Positions 11,081-11,650 of a stretch of 11,650 nt of DNA are shown piece after piece (the stretch's first letter is position 1; each line of letters starts with the position of its first letter). The DNA lies in NCBI GenBank assembly GCA_025464545.1, contig JAODMA010000282.1:1-11650 (forward strand), in the 5' to 3' direction. A model generated the notes under the pieces. It was not told the origin of the DNA and made no database searches. It saw only the letters and a list, made by a program, of their open reading frames with translations. Made by a program: the position numbers and the translations under genes. This stretch comes from Arthrobacter sp. (lineage in GTDB: Bacteria > Actinomycetota > Actinomycetes > Actinomycetales > Micrococcaceae).

Positions 11081-11650
11081 TGCGCACCGGAATCGCCACC
11101 GTCTGCCTCTCCGGCACGCTCCGGGAGAAGATGCAGGCCTGCGCCGTGGCCGGCTTCGACGGGATCGAGATCTTCGAACAGGACCTCGTCACCTCCCCGC
11201 TGAGCCCGGAAGACGTCCAGGGGATGGCCGCAGACCTGGGTCTCAGCCTGGACCTCTACCAGCCGTTCCGCGACTTCGACAGCGTCCCGGAGGAACTCCT
11301 CGCCGGCAACCTCCGGCGCGCCGAGGCCAAGTTCCGGTTGATGTCCCGCCTCGGCATGGACACCATCCTGGTCTGTTCCAATGTGGCCACCGCGAGCATC
11401 GATGACGACGGACTCCGCGCCGAGCAGCTCTCGCGGCTGGCCGGGCTGGCCGCGGACCACGGCGTCAAGGTCGCCTACGAGGCGCTCGCCTGGGGCAAGT
11501 ACGTCAATGACTATGAGCATGCCCACCGGCTGGTGCAGGCGGTCGACCACCCCAACCTCGGAACCTGCCTGGCTTCGTTCCACATCCTCTCCCGCGACTG
11601 GGACACCGCGCCGATCGAGAGCTTCAATCCGGAGAAGATCTTCTTCGTCC
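11080..11650 (+). CDS. 3-dehydroshikimate dehydratase (QsuB/QuiC-like), partial, metal-ligand Asp replaced by Ala
   Basis: The first 190 codons; the gene continues past the right edge. The family is a TIM-barrel (xylose-isomerase-like) dehydratase that turns 3-dehydroshikimate into protocatechuate with a divalent metal. Matching blocks are MRTGIATVCLSGTLREKM, GFDGIEIFEQDLV, YQPFRDF, RRAEAKFRLMSRLGMDTILVCSN, VAYEALAWGKYVNDYEHAHRLV and FNPEKIFFV. Glu134 (YEALAW) corresponds to a known metal ligand. The next ligand, Asp165 in the usual LDSFH or LDTFH, is here Ala165 (CLASFH; codon gct, 11572-11574). This would be expected to weaken or abolish metal binding. QsuB and QuiC1 carry a C-terminal hydroxyphenylpyruvate-dioxygenase-like domain; whether this one does is not visible. 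It overlaps the dehydrogenase stop by one base, so the two are co-translated. Confidence 0.9.
   Translation, partial: MRTGIATVCLSGTLREKMQACAVAGFDGIEIFEQDLVTSPLSPEDVQGMAADLGLSLDLYQPFRDFDSVPEELLAGNLRRAEAKFRLMSRLGMDTILVCSNVATASIDDDGLRAEQLSRLAGLAADHGVKVAYEALAWGKYVNDYEHAHRLVQAVDHPNLGTCLASFHILSRDWDTAPIESFNPEKIFFV

Noticed and set aside
1..11650. CRISPR arrays, tRNA genes, insertion sequences, phage or toxin-antitoxin genes
   Set aside because: No spaced direct repeats, cloverleaf sequences, transposase motifs or terminal inverted repeats were seen; the region looks like ordinary chromosomal DNA.

Overview
The window is high-GC DNA from an actinobacterium, most likely Arthrobacter/Pseudarthrobacter or another member of the Micrococcaceae. 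The evidence is the gene content: a DUF4193 protein, a LigC-type ATP-dependent DNA ligase, a TIGR03885-like flavin oxidoreductase next to a GH13 enzyme, and a QsuD/QsuB-type shikimate pathway. The promoters also fit, including likely leaderless ones and a GGAAT-N18-GTT box. The assignment rests on recognised families, not on a database search. I saw no tRNA, rRNA, CRISPR array, insertion sequence or phage gene.

Left part (1-3580): the 5' end of a CsoR-type copper repressor (minus strand) lies beside twin CsoR-like operators. A 266-base non-coding stretch full of stem-loops ends in a good minus-strand terminator. Then come a UspA-like protein (minus) and, divergent to it, a DUF4193 zinc-ribbon protein whose promoter matches the SigR/SigH thiol-stress consensus. 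A 66-aa unknown protein, a BNR (Asp-box) repeat protein and a MoaD/ThiS ubiquitin-like protein follow on the plus strand. A 78-aa unknown gene converges on them.

Middle part (3713-7650): a minus-strand pair consists of an LLM-class flavin oxidoreductase followed by a trehalose-synthase-like GH13 enzyme, joined by a 4-base GTGA overlap. Divergent from this pair is ligC, which ends at a strong hairpin shared with the converging transporter gene.

Right part (7667-11650): this looks like a shikimate/quinate catabolic locus. A metabolite:H+ symporter (minus) and an IclR-family regulator (plus) share an intergenic region with overlapping -35 boxes and related inverted repeats. Next come an NAD-type quinate/shikimate dehydrogenase (QsuD-like) and the first 190 codons of a 3-dehydroshikimate dehydratase (QsuB/QuiC-like). 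The expected flow is uptake of shikimate or quinate, oxidation to 3-dehydroshikimate (or dehydroquinate), and dehydration to protocatechuate.

The most striking single observation is in the dehydratase: the codon where the family carries a metal-binding aspartate (position 165) encodes alanine, while the other visible ligand, Glu134, is intact.
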